Source: Alphaproteobacteria bacterium
GTDB lineage: Bacteria; Pseudomonadota; Alphaproteobacteria; Caulobacterales; Caulobacteraceae
Direction: 5' to 3'
NCBI GenBank assembly: GCA_018826515.1
Contig: JAHKAM010000029.1
Coordinates: forward strand, 50,814-114,813
Length of the DNA stretch: 64,000 nt
Within the stretch, counting starts at the first letter, position 1. Every line of letters begins with the position of its first letter. Below the pieces are notes generated by a model. That model saw nothing but the letters and a program-made list of their open reading frames with translations, had not been told where the DNA came from and did no database searches. The position numbers and the translations under genes are program-made. This document shows positions 52,871 to 64,000 of this stretch, in pieces.

Positions 52871-53677
52871 CTATGTAGGCAATTCCCGCGCGGTGCGCAC
52901 CCGGGCCACGACGGCCAGATCCACGGCGCGGGCGCCGGCCTCGATCAACGCGCGGGCGCAGGCCTCGGCGGTGGCGCCCGTGGTCAACACATCATCGACC
53001 AGAAGGATGCGGCGGCCCCGGATGCGGCGACGCCCCGCCTCGCTGACCGCGAAGGCCTTTTTGACATTCAGGCGGCGGCCCCGCGCGGACTTTCCGCCCT
53101 GGGTGGTGGTGTGGGCGGTGCGGATCAGGGCGTCCGGCAGAAAGTCGAGCCCGGCTTCGCGCGCCAGCGGCCGGGCGATCTCGGCGGCCTGGTTGAAACG
53201 CCGGGACAGCAGGCGGCGCCGGTGCAGCGGCACGGGGACGACGGCGTCCGCCTCGTCCATCAGGGGTGCGGCGGCGCGGGCGATCCAGCGGGCGAACAGG
53301 CGCGCGAACGGCTGGTGGTCGCCATGTTTGAGTTTCAGGACGAGCCCCCGCGAGGCCTCGTCATAGACGCAGGCCGCGCGCGCCCGGTCGAAGGCGTAGG
53401 GCCGGGCCAGGCAGGCGGCGCAGCGGGCCGCGGCGAAAGGGCCGCCGTCCATCTCGAACCCCGCGCCGCAGCCGTCGCAGACGGGGTCTTCCAGGAAGAT
53501 CACCCGGCTCCAGGCCCCGGCGGTCAGGCCGGGCGAGGCGGCGGACTCCGGGCTGTCCCAAGCCAGCGAAGGCAGGAGCAGGTCGGCGACGCCGCGGCCC
53601 AGCGTCCGGACGTCGAGTGCAATCCGGGAAACAGCCGCTTTCAATCGGTCGCGCCAGACCCCATCCTGAAGGCTCAT
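52871..53677 (-). CDS. ComF family phosphoribosyltransferase-like protein
   Basis: Cys-rich N-terminal zinc ribbon; RGRRILLVDDVLTTGATAEACARAL. Confidence 0.9.
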   Translation of the reverse strand: MSLQDGVWRDRLKAAVSRIALDVRTLGRGVADLLLPSLAWDSPESAASPGLTAGAWSRVIFLEDPVCDGCGAGFEMDGGPFAAARCAACLARPYAFDRARAACVYDEASRGLVLKLKHGDHQPFARLFARWIARAAAPLMDEADAVVPVPLHRRRLLSRRFNQAAEIARPLAREAGLDFLPDALIRTAHTTTQGGKSARGRRLNVKKAFAVSEAGRRRIRGRRILLVDDVLTTGATAEACARALIEAGARAVDLAVVARVRTARELPT

Positions 53678-54563
53678 GAGCCCCTCCTCCGGTCCTCCCC
53701 GCATCTTCGACGTTCAGCGCCGTACGGCAAGGCTTGAACGCAGCGAAAGGACGCTCGCCCGCGCCGACTTCCTGCACGCGCGGGCGGCGGAGAACGCCGT
53801 GGGCAGTCTGGAGGCGCTGGTCCGGGACTGGCCCGAGGCCGCCGATCTGTCGGCCCACCCGGGTGCCTTCGCCGCGGCCCTCGCCGACAGCGCGGCGGCC
53901 GCGCGGGTCGGGCCGGTGAAGACGGTGGGCGACCGGGCCGCGCGGGCGGGGCCGGGCGCGGCGCCGCCGAACCTGGCGGACGGGTCGCAGGACCTGATCG
54001 TCTCGCTGATGAGCCTGCACTGGGCCAATGACCTGCCCGGCGCCCTGAGCCAGATCCGGCGCGCGCTGAAGCCCGACGGCCTGTTCCTCGGGACATTGCT
54101 GGGCGCCGGGACGCTGAAGGAGCTGCGCGCGGTCCTGACCGAGGCGGAGCTGGAGGCGCGCGGCGGGGCGCAGGCGCGGGTCTCGCCCTTCGCCGACGGC
54201 TTCGACGGCGCGGCCCTGCTGCAGAGGGCCGGCCTCGCCCTGCCGGTGGCCGACGTCGACCGGGTGACGGTGCGCTATCCCGACCTGTTCGCCCTGATCC
54301 GCGACCTGCGGGCCATGGGCGAGACCAATGTATTGGCGGGAGCCTTGCGGCCGCTGACGCGCGGCATCCTCGCTCGCGCCGCGCAGCTCTATGCCGAACG
54401 CTACGCCGACGCTGACGGACGCATTCCCGCGACCTTCGAGATTGTCCATCTGGCCGGCTGGGCGCCGCACGAGAGTCAGCAGAAGCCGCTGCCGCGCGGC
54501 TCGGCGAAGATGCGGCTGGCGGATGCGCTGGGGGTCAGGGAGCAGACGGGCGAGGACGGCTAG
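53676..54563 (+). CDS. SAM-dependent methyltransferase (BioC/NDUFAF5-like)
   Basis: PPRIFDVQRRTARLERSE; DLIVSLMSLHWANDLPGALSQIRRALKPDGLFLGTLLG. Confidence 0.85.
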   Translation: MSPSSGPPRIFDVQRRTARLERSERTLARADFLHARAAENAVGSLEALVRDWPEAADLSAHPGAFAAALADSAAAARVGPVKTVGDRAARAGPGAAPPNLADGSQDLIVSLMSLHWANDLPGALSQIRRALKPDGLFLGTLLGAGTLKELRAVLTEAELEARGGAQARVSPFADGFDGAALLQRAGLALPVADVDRVTVRYPDLFALIRDLRAMGETNVLAGALRPLTRGILARAAQLYAERYADADGRIPATFEIVHLAGWAPHESQQKPLPRGSAKMRLADALGVREQTGEDG

Positions 54564-54742
54564 CCGCCCATGGCGGCCCGGATCTTATCCATCGCCACGT
54601 TGAAGATGCCGCTGCCCGTGCCGCCGAAGGCCTGCAGGGCCCCCAGGATGACGAGGAACATCAGGGCCAGGATCATGCCGTATTCGATGGCGGTCGCGCC
54701 GCTTTCGTCGCGCCCGAAGCGGGAGAGGAAGCGTCTGATCAT
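54560..54742 (-). CDS. Flp family type IVb pilin
   Basis: FGRDESGATAIEYGMILALMFLVILGAL prepilin cleavage/hydrophobic region. Confidence 0.92.
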   Translation of the reverse strand: MIRRFLSRFGRDESGATAIEYGMILALMFLVILGALQAFGGTGSGIFNVAMDKIRAAMGG

Positions 54743-54762
54743 CGGCCCCCTCCTTGCGGCGG

Positions 54763-55185
54763 CTAGAGCAGGTCGCGCAGCCAGGCGACCAGGGGTTCGT
54801 CGGCCGGAGGCATCGGATAGTCCGAAAGCTGGTTCGGCCTGACCCATTTCAGCGCCGCGTGCTCGCGGTTCTGAACCACCCCCGACCAGCGTCGGCACAG
54901 GTACAATGGCATCAACAGGTGAAACGAATCGTAAGCGTGGCTGGCGAAAACGAACGGGGCCAGACAGGCCTCGGTCACGTCGATGCCGAGTTCTTCCTTC
55001 AGTTCACGGATCAGGGCGGGTTCGGGACGCTCGCCGGGCTCGACCTTTCCGCCCGGAAACTCCCACAGGCCGGCCAGTGTCTTGCCCTCGGGCCGCTGGG
55101 CGATCAGCACCCGGCCGTCGCCGTCGATCAGGGCCACGGCGACGACGAGGACGGTAGGGAGGTTTGCCTCAGGAGCCTCGTTCAC
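54763..55185 (-). CDS. mutT: NUDIX hydrolase, 8-oxo-dGTP diphosphatase
   Basis: LWEFPGGKVEPGERPEPALIRELKEELGIDV. Confidence 0.92.
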   Translation of the reverse strand: MNEAPEANLPTVLVVAVALIDGDGRVLIAQRPEGKTLAGLWEFPGGKVEPGERPEPALIRELKEELGIDVTEACLAPFVFASHAYDSFHLLMPLYLCRRWSGVVQNREHAALKWVRPNQLSDYPMPPADEPLVAWLRDLL

Positions 55186-56564
55186 GATCGATAGTCGCCG
55201 TTGATCTCGACGTACCGCTTGGTCAGATCGCAGGTCCAGACCGTGGCCGAGGCGCGGCCCGAGCCGACGTCGACGGTGATGTCGATCTCGGCGTTCTTCA
55301 TATAGGCGCTCATCTTCGCCTCGTCGTAGCTGGGGGCCGGGGCGCCGTCGACGGCCGCCACATGAGGGCCGAAGCGAATGGCGAGGCGGTCGCGGTCGAC
55401 CGGCTCCTCGGTCTTGCCGACGGCCATGACGACCCGGCCCCAGTTGGCGTCCTCGCCGGCCAGGGCGGTCTTGACCAGCGGGCTGTCGGCGATCGACTTG
55501 GCCAATTTGCGGGCCGAGGCGGGGCTGGCCGCGCCGTCGACCGTGACCTTGACGAATTTGGTCGCCCCCTCGCCGTCGCGGACCAGCTGATGGGCGAGGT
55601 CGAGCATGACCTTGTCCAGCGCCGCCGAGAACGACTTCAGCCGGCGGTCGCCGACCCGACCGATCCGCGGGGCGCCGCTGGCGCCCGTCGCGAACAGCAG
55701 GCAGGTGTCATTGGTCGAGGTGTCGCCGTCGACGGTGACGCTGTTGAAGGTGGTGCGGACGTGCAGGCCCAGCATGGCCCGCAGGACGTTGGGATGAATG
55801 TCGGCGTCGGTGACGATGAAGGCCAGCATGGTGGCCATGTCCGGCGCGATCATGCCGGACCCCTTGGCGATGCCGGCGATGCGGACCTTGCGGCCTTCGA
55901 TCTCGCATTCGGCGTAGGACCCCTTGGGGAAGGTGTCGGTGGTCATGATGGCCTGGCCGGCGCGGGCCCAGCCGTCGGCGTCCAGCCCGGCCTCGATCTC
56001 CGGCATGCGGGCGACGATCTTGCGGTCGTCCAGCACCACGCCGATCACGCCGGTGGATGCCAGCATGACGTCGCGCTGGCGGCAGCCGAAGCGTTTGGCG
56101 ACCTCGGAAGCCGTGCGGCGGGCCGCGTCGGCTCCCGCCTTGCCGGTGAAGGCGTTGGCGCAACCGGCGTTGACCACCAGGGCCCGCACATCCTGGCCGC
56201 CGTCGGAGGCGTCCAGATGGCGTTTGCACCAGTCGACCGGCGCCGAGCCGATCTTGTGCCGGGTGAAGACCCCGGCGCAGGTGGTGCCGCGGGCGAAGCT
56301 GAACACCACCAGATCGTCGCGCTCATGCTTGTAGAAGCCGGCCCGGGCCGTGGCGATCTCGACCCCGGCGATGGGCGGAATGGCCGGGAAGGGCACGGCC
56401 AGTGGCGAGATCTCGAGGCCGGGCTTGCCCGGCGCGGCGGGCGTCGCCTTCGGCGGCGCGGTGGCGCGCTTGATCGCCGTGGCCAGCGGGTCGAAGGCCT
56501 TTTCGATCGCCTGTTCGATCTTCTGGCCGGGCGAGGCGCGACCGGAGCCGGGCGGACCGCTCAT
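55182..56564 (-). CDS. argJ: Bifunctional glutamate N-acetyltransferase / amino-acid acetyltransferase
   Basis: GIAKGSGMIAPDMATMLAFIVTDA self-cleavage motif; long N-terminal extension. Confidence 0.96.
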   Translation of the reverse strand: MSGPPGSGRASPGQKIEQAIEKAFDPLATAIKRATAPPKATPAAPGKPGLEISPLAVPFPAIPPIAGVEIATARAGFYKHERDDLVVFSFARGTTCAGVFTRHKIGSAPVDWCKRHLDASDGGQDVRALVVNAGCANAFTGKAGADAARRTASEVAKRFGCRQRDVMLASTGVIGVVLDDRKIVARMPEIEAGLDADGWARAGQAIMTTDTFPKGSYAECEIEGRKVRIAGIAKGSGMIAPDMATMLAFIVTDADIHPNVLRAMLGLHVRTTFNSVTVDGDTSTNDTCLLFATGASGAPRIGRVGDRRLKSFSAALDKVMLDLAHQLVRDGEGATKFVKVTVDGAASPASARKLAKSIADSPLVKTALAGEDANWGRVVMAVGKTEEPVDRDRLAIRFGPHVAAVDGAPAPSYDEAKMSAYMKNAEIDITVDVGSGRASATVWTCDLTKRYVEINGDYRS

Positions 56565-57520
56565 GACGCCGTCTTGGGCGCGGGAGTCGCCGCGACGGCG
56601 GGCGGCGCGGCGGCGGGGGTTCCGGCGGCCGGCGCAGGCGGGCGGGGCGCGGAGGCCGGCTCTTCCGAACGGGGCGTGTCGCCGGGCAGCAGGACCTCGA
56701 CCTCGGCCTTGCCGCGCAACTCCTCGAGCAGCTGGCGCACGCCTTCATAGGTCAGGTAGCGCACGATCTGGGGCCGGGCCTGTTCCAGCGTCGGCGGGGT
56801 CTCGCGGCGACGGTCCTCGACCCGCAGCACGGCCCAGCCGCCCTCGGTCTGGAACGGGCCCACGGTCGAGCCGGCCGGTCGGTCGCGCAGGGCGTTCTTG
56901 TAGGCCTCGGGCATGACGTCGATGGTGCGGTAGCCCAGATCCCCGCCCGAATAGCGGGTCGCGTCGTCGATCGAGCTTTCGGCGGCCACGGCCTCGAAGG
57001 CGGCGCCCTGGGCCAGGATTCCGATCACGGCCTCGGCCTCGGGCCGGGTCCGCGACAGGATCAGGCGGACGCGGATTTCTTCCGAGGTCTGCGCCAGACG
57101 CACCTGCTCCTGGTAGATGGTCTCGACGGCGCGATCGGAGATCGAGCCGTTGACCACGGTCTCGACCAGCATGTCGCCGAGAATGCGCTCGCGGGTCGCC
57201 TCGAGCCGGCGCTGGGCCAGGGCGGAGTTGTCGAGTCCGCGGCGCTCGGCCTCGCGGGCCAGCAGTTTCTGGTCGATGACCTCGTCCAGAACGCGGCGGA
57301 ACAGGTCGCTGGTGACATCCAGCGGCTCGCCCTCCCCGACCAGGCCTTGCGCCACCGCCTCGCGCTTGACGTCGGAAGCCCAGATGGTCTGGCCCTGGAC
57401 CTCGGCCACCGACCGGTCGCCGGGCTGGGGCGGGCGGTCGGAGCCGCCGCCCGAACCGCAGGCCGCCACGGCGAAAAACACCGCGGAAAGGGCCAGGATG
57501 AGGGGGCTGGAAAGCCGCAT
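56561..57520 (-). CDS. PpiC-type peptidylprolyl isomerase lipoprotein
   Basis: Lipobox [25 protein letters not shown]...[20 protein letters not shown]. Confidence 0.88.
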   Translation of the reverse strand: MRLSSPLILALSAVFFAVAACGSGGGSDRPPQPGDRSVAEVQGQTIWASDVKREAVAQGLVGEGEPLDVTSDLFRRVLDEVIDQKLLAREAERRGLDNSALAQRRLEATRERILGDMLVETVVNGSISDRAVETIYQEQVRLAQTSEEIRVRLILSRTRPEAEAVIGILAQGAAFEAVAAESSIDDATRYSGGDLGYRTIDVMPEAYKNALRDRPAGSTVGPFQTEGGWAVLRVEDRRRETPPTLEQARPQIVRYLTYEGVRQLLEELRGKAEVEVLLPGDTPRSEEPASAPRPPAPAAGTPAAAPPAVAATPAPKTAS

Positions 57521-57763
57521 TGGGGCGCGCTCCGTCACGGGGCAGGAAAGCCCCTCGCGTTGACAGGGATAAGGTCGGTGCTTAAGTCCCGCCTGCGCCC
57601 AAGTCGAGGGATTTTCGAACGATCGCGCGACCCTTGCGCGCGCCTGTGTCAGGCGCACCGGGCCGCTGTCGCCGGCCCCCCTCCCCTCCGCGCAGTCGTC
57701 GTCGCTCCTTCGGGACCTTATCAGTACCAGAGCCCCTGTCGCTCGCCCGCCTTCGGATCATTC

Positions 57764-60619
<2,856 letters not shown>

Positions 60620-60637
60620 GGGCGCTGACGCTCGCGT

Positions 60638-60653
60638 CCCGGCCTGCGCCGGG
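60638..60653. other. REP-like hairpin downstream of secA
   Basis: CCCGGC-CTGC-GCCGGG followed by ATGACGAA, resembling the outer end of palindrome family A. Confidence 0.45.
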
Positions 60654-60733
60654 ATGACGAACGGTCGCTCGCTGCTTGAGCGCGTGACCGCGCCTCGCTA
60701 TCGACCGAGGGCGTTCGCCGACGGGAGAGACTG

Positions 60734-61900
60734 ATGACGGCTCGCAAGGACCTGTTCTCCCGCGCCCTGTCGCTGGACCCGGAACGGCTGCATTTCGCGG
60801 CCCACAGCCACCACCTGTGGCCCGACGCCAGTTTCGACGGCCAGATGCGGGCATGGATCGAGGCCAACCAATTCGCCGACCGGAAATGGGACCTGATCTT
60901 CGGCGAGGTCATTCCCGAGGCCCAGGCCCATGTGGCGCGCGAACTGAACCTGCCGTCGCCGGATACGGTGGTGTTCGCCCCCAACACCCATGACCTGTTG
61001 CTGCGGATCGTTTCGGGCGTGGAGCGCAAGCCGGTCCGCATCCTGTCGACCGACGGGGAGTTCCACTCGTTCCGGCGTCAGGGAGAACGGTGGGAAGAGG
61101 CCGGCGAGGCGGTCATCACCCGCGTGCCGCTGGAGCCGTTCGCGACCTTTGACGACCGGTTCGTCGCGGCCGCGCGCGCGGGTGGTTTCGACCTGATCCT
61201 GGCCAGCCAGGTTTTTTTCCGCACCGGCCAGGCGTTCAGCCGCATCGCCGATCTGGCCGACCTCGCCGATCCGGCGGGGCCGTGGGTGGTCATCGACGGC
61301 TACCACGGCTTCATGGCCGCGCCGACCGACCTGTCGGCCGTGGCGGACCGGGTCTTCTATCTGGCCGGCGGCTACAAATACGCCATGTCGGGCGAGGGCG
61401 TCTGCTTCCTGCACGCGCCGGACGGATATTGCCCGCGCCCGGTGATCACGGGCTGGTTCGCCGAGTTCGGCGACCTGTCCGGACCGCCGGGCGGGGTGCA
61501 GTACCGCAGCGACGGCGGGCGCTTCTGGGGCGCCACCTTCGACATCTCGCCGCTGTATCGCTTCAACGGCGTGCGCCGGGCCCTGGACGAAGCCGGGCTG
61601 ACCACCGCGACGGTCAGCGCCCACGCCCACGCCCTCATGGCGCAGTTCCAGACGGCGGTCGCGGACGGCGAGGCCGGGCGGCTGAAGACGGCGGAGTTGA
61701 TCAATCCCCTGACCGGCGAGGCCGGACGGGCGCGCTTCCTCGCCTTTCGGCACGACGACGCCCAGGCCTGGCGGGCGCGACTGCTGGAGGCCGGCGTGGT
61801 CACCGATGTGCGCGACGACGTGATCCGCTTCGGCTTCGGCCTGTATCAGGACGGCGCCGATGTCGAACGGCTGATCGCGGTGTGCGAAAGCGCTCTCTGA
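60734..61900 (+). CDS. Class V aminotransferase-fold (kynureninase-like) PLP enzyme
   Basis: WVVIDGYHGFMAAP and PLP-lysine motif AGGYKYAMSGEGVCFL. Confidence 0.82.
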   Translation: MTARKDLFSRALSLDPERLHFAAHSHHLWPDASFDGQMRAWIEANQFADRKWDLIFGEVIPEAQAHVARELNLPSPDTVVFAPNTHDLLLRIVSGVERKPVRILSTDGEFHSFRRQGERWEEAGEAVITRVPLEPFATFDDRFVAAARAGGFDLILASQVFFRTGQAFSRIADLADLADPAGPWVVIDGYHGFMAAPTDLSAVADRVFYLAGGYKYAMSGEGVCFLHAPDGYCPRPVITGWFAEFGDLSGPPGGVQYRSDGGRFWGATFDISPLYRFNGVRRALDEAGLTTATVSAHAHALMAQFQTAVADGEAGRLKTAELINPLTGEAGRARFLAFRHDDAQAWRARLLEAGVVTDVRDDVIRFGFGLYQDGADVERLIAVCESAL

Positions 61901-61906
61901 CCGGGG

Positions 61907-62764
61907 TCAGAAGAAGGTCGAGTCTTCCGACTGTTTCGCCTCGGGCGCCTTTCGCGGCGCCGGCGGCGGCGCCGGCGCGGGGGCGGCGTCGGGCGTCGCA
62001 TCGGGCGCCGGCGTGAGCGGGGGCAGGGTCGGATAGGGCAGGCTTTCGGGACTGCCGTCGCCGGGCGCGGCCTGCGGGGCCAGGGGATCGCCCGGCGCCA
62101 CGGCGGGCGGGTCGATCCGGTCCGGCGCGTTCAGGTCGTCGCGGATGAACACCCAGGACCGGCTGTCGGTGCAGGCGCAGGCCTTCATGAAGCCCTCGCG
62201 GTCGCGCCAGATGACCAGGGGATAGCGGGTCTGCAGGCCTTCCTCGCCCAGCCGCTCGGCGAGACGGGCCACAAAGGCGCGTCCGGCCTCGACCACGGCG
62301 CCGCGCGCCAGATTGCCGTCAGCGGCCGGAATGCCCGCGGCGGTCCAGTTGCGCACCGGCGTGGCGGTCCAGCGCTGGTACAGGGTCCAGTCGCGGGTCA
62401 GCCAGAGTTCGGCGACAGTGGCGCGCTCGGCGGCGGTGGACTGGGCCAGACCCTCGCGGTCCGGACGGGCGAAGACGATGATCCGCGCCTCGATGCCCGC
62501 GGCGCGCAGCTTGGGGACCTCCTCGCGCTCATAGCGCTGCATGGCGGCCGAGTCGCGATAGCCGATGATGTACAGCGGCTCGCCGCCGCCGCCGCCCGAA
62601 ACCCAGGACGCCTCGTCGAGCAGGCGCTGTATCTCCGCCTGGTTGCGCTGCACCGTCACCGGCTGGAACCGGGCGTAATAGGTCCAGTAGGCCCACCAGG
62701 CGACGCCGGCCAGGATCAGGCCGATGAGGGCCGCCAGGGCGGACCAGATGAAAAAGCGACGCAT
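61907..62764 (-). CDS. Hypothetical membrane-anchored protein
   Basis: N-terminal TM helix, Pro/Ala-rich C-terminus; no family recognised. Confidence 0.65.
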   Translation of the reverse strand: MRRFFIWSALAALIGLILAGVAWWAYWTYYARFQPVTVQRNQAEIQRLLDEASWVSGGGGGEPLYIIGYRDSAAMQRYEREEVPKLRAAGIEARIIVFARPDREGLAQSTAAERATVAELWLTRDWTLYQRWTATPVRNWTAAGIPAADGNLARGAVVEAGRAFVARLAERLGEEGLQTRYPLVIWRDREGFMKACACTDSRSWVFIRDDLNAPDRIDPPAVAPGDPLAPQAAPGDGSPESLPYPTLPPLTPAPDATPDAAPAPAPPPAPRKAPEAKQSEDSTFF

Positions 62765-62850
62765 GCGGGGAAAGGCTCCAGCTTCACGGTTCGCAGAGGG
62801 TAACGCCTAGCACCGAATTGGGTTGTCGCGCACGCCTGTGAAGCGAGCGG

Positions 62851-63321
62851 TCAGTCGGAAGACCGCATGGCGGCGACCGACCAACGCACGACGGTCTTGT
62901 CCTCCTGCTCGGCGCCGAGGCGGGCGTAGAAGCGGCGAGCGTCCAGGTTATCGGACTTGACCTCCCATCGCGCGCCGGCCCCCTGCTCGGCCGCCAACTG
63001 GCCGAACCGGCGCATCAGGGCCGCGCCGACGCCAAGGCCCCGCACCGACTCGTCCACGAACAGGTCGTCGAGGTTCAGATAGTCGGCGCCGCGCCAGATG
63101 CCGTAGCAGCGAACCCAGGTCAGATAGCCGACATCCCGCCCATCCCGTTCGGCCAGCAAACATCCGAAGGCCGGCGGCTCGGCAGCGAGCGCTTCAGCCA
63201 GACCGGTCGGGGTCGCGGCCAGGTACGCCGCTTCCCCCTGATTCTCTGCAAGGCCGCACATCAGGCGATACAGGCTGGCCGCGTCAGCGGGCCCGGCGGC
63301 CCTGAGGGTCACGGGCGCCAT
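62851..63321 (-). CDS. GNAT family acetyltransferase
   Basis: LNLDDLFVDESVRGLGVGAALMRRFGQLAAEQGAGARWEVKSDNLDARRFYARLGA. Confidence 0.9.
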   Translation of the reverse strand: MAPVTLRAAGPADAASLYRLMCGLAENQGEAAYLAATPTGLAEALAAEPPAFGCLLAERDGRDVGYLTWVRCYGIWRGADYLNLDDLFVDESVRGLGVGAALMRRFGQLAAEQGAGARWEVKSDNLDARRFYARLGAEQEDKTVVRWSVAAMRSSD

Positions 63322-63327
63322 CGACCG

Positions 63328-64000
63328 TCACCCCATCGTCGGGATGACGAAGCTCGAGTCCGCGTGCTCCAGTTCGCTGTCGGGCCAGCGGGCGGTGACG
63401 GTCTTGACCTTGGTCCAGAACTTCACGCCTTCCATGCCGTGCTGGTTGGTGTCGCCGAAGGCCGAGCGCTTCCAGCCGCCGAAGGTGTGATAGGCCACCG
63501 GCACCGGGATCGGGACGTTGATCCCGACCATGCCGACATTGACGCGGGCGGCGAAGTCGCGGGCGGCGCGGCCGTTCTGGGTGAAGATGGCGACGCCGTT
63601 GCCGTACTGGTGTTTCGACGGCAGGCTCAGCGCCTCCTCGAAGCTGGCGGCGCGGACGATCTGCAGCACCGGGCCGAAGATCTCCTCCTGATAGGCGCTC
63701 ATGTCGGGCGTGACATGGTCGAACAGGGACGGGCCGATGAAGAAGCCCTTCTCGTGGCCCTGCAGGCTGAAGTCGCGACCGTCGACGACCAGTTCAGCGC
63801 CTTCCTTGACGCCGGTGGCGATCCAGTTGGCGATACGGTCACGGTGCTGGGACGAGACCACGGGACCATAATGAGCCCCTTCGTCGGTCGAGACGCCGAC
63901 CCGCATGGTCGGGATTTCGGCGACCATCCGCTCGCGCAGTTCGTCGGCGGTCTTCTTGCCGACCGGCACGACCACCGGCAGGGCCATGCAGCGTTCGCCG
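63328..64000 (-). CDS. mmsA: Methylmalonate-semialdehyde dehydrogenase (CoA acylating), 5' end beyond window
   Basis: PSLFDHVTPDMSAYQEEIFGPVLQIVRA; VNVPIPVPVAYHTFGGWKRSAFGDTNQHG. Confidence 0.93.
   Translation of the reverse strand, partial: GERCMALPVVVPVGKKTADELRERMVAEIPTMRVGVSTDEGAHYGPVVSSQHRDRIANWIATGVKEGAELVVDGRDFSLQGHEKGFFIGPSLFDHVTPDMSAYQEEIFGPVLQIVRAASFEEALSLPSKHQYGNGVAIFTQNGRAARDFAARVNVGMVGINVPIPVPVAYHTFGGWKRSAFGDTNQHGMEGVKFWTKVKTVTARWPDSELEHADSSFVIPTMG

Overview
The window is a gene-dense, high-GC alphaproteobacterial chromosome segment. Gene content and order suggest Caulobacterales, probably Brevundimonas-like; that placement is inference. Most of it is core metabolism and housekeeping: gcdH, sucCD-sucAB, clpB, prfA/prmC, ispG, a rodZ-like gene, ptsP, lysC, ubiG, grxC, comF, mutT, argJ, a PpiC-type isomerase, secA and the 3' part of mmsA. 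Accessory material includes two TonB-dependent receptors, an MFS/TetR/LytTR/carotenoid-oxygenase neighbourhood, a type II toxin-antitoxin pair in an operon with a GST, and an orphan Flp pilin. I saw no rRNA, tRNA, CRISPR array, transposase, integrase or prophage. The best candidate for an undescribed system is a directly repeated unit: a small GIY-YIG nuclease gene placed 26 bp from a long nested palindrome. The two copies (22123-22663 and 23249-23825) flank a GrpB-family gene. They differ in length by exactly 36 bp, which matches a partial tandem duplication of one palindrome arm. A second, unrelated palindromic family has two copies (20167-20314 and 38207-38351). Other leads are a full CtrA-type site (TTAA-N7-TTAA) in a divergent TonB-receptor promoter, a perfect DnaA box upstream of the rodZ-like gene, an inverted repeat in a TetR/TonB-receptor divergent promoter, four convergent gene pairs that share a CTAG stop overlap, and a two-lipoyl-domain SucB. 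All calls were made by reading the sequence and the ORF track; no database search was run.
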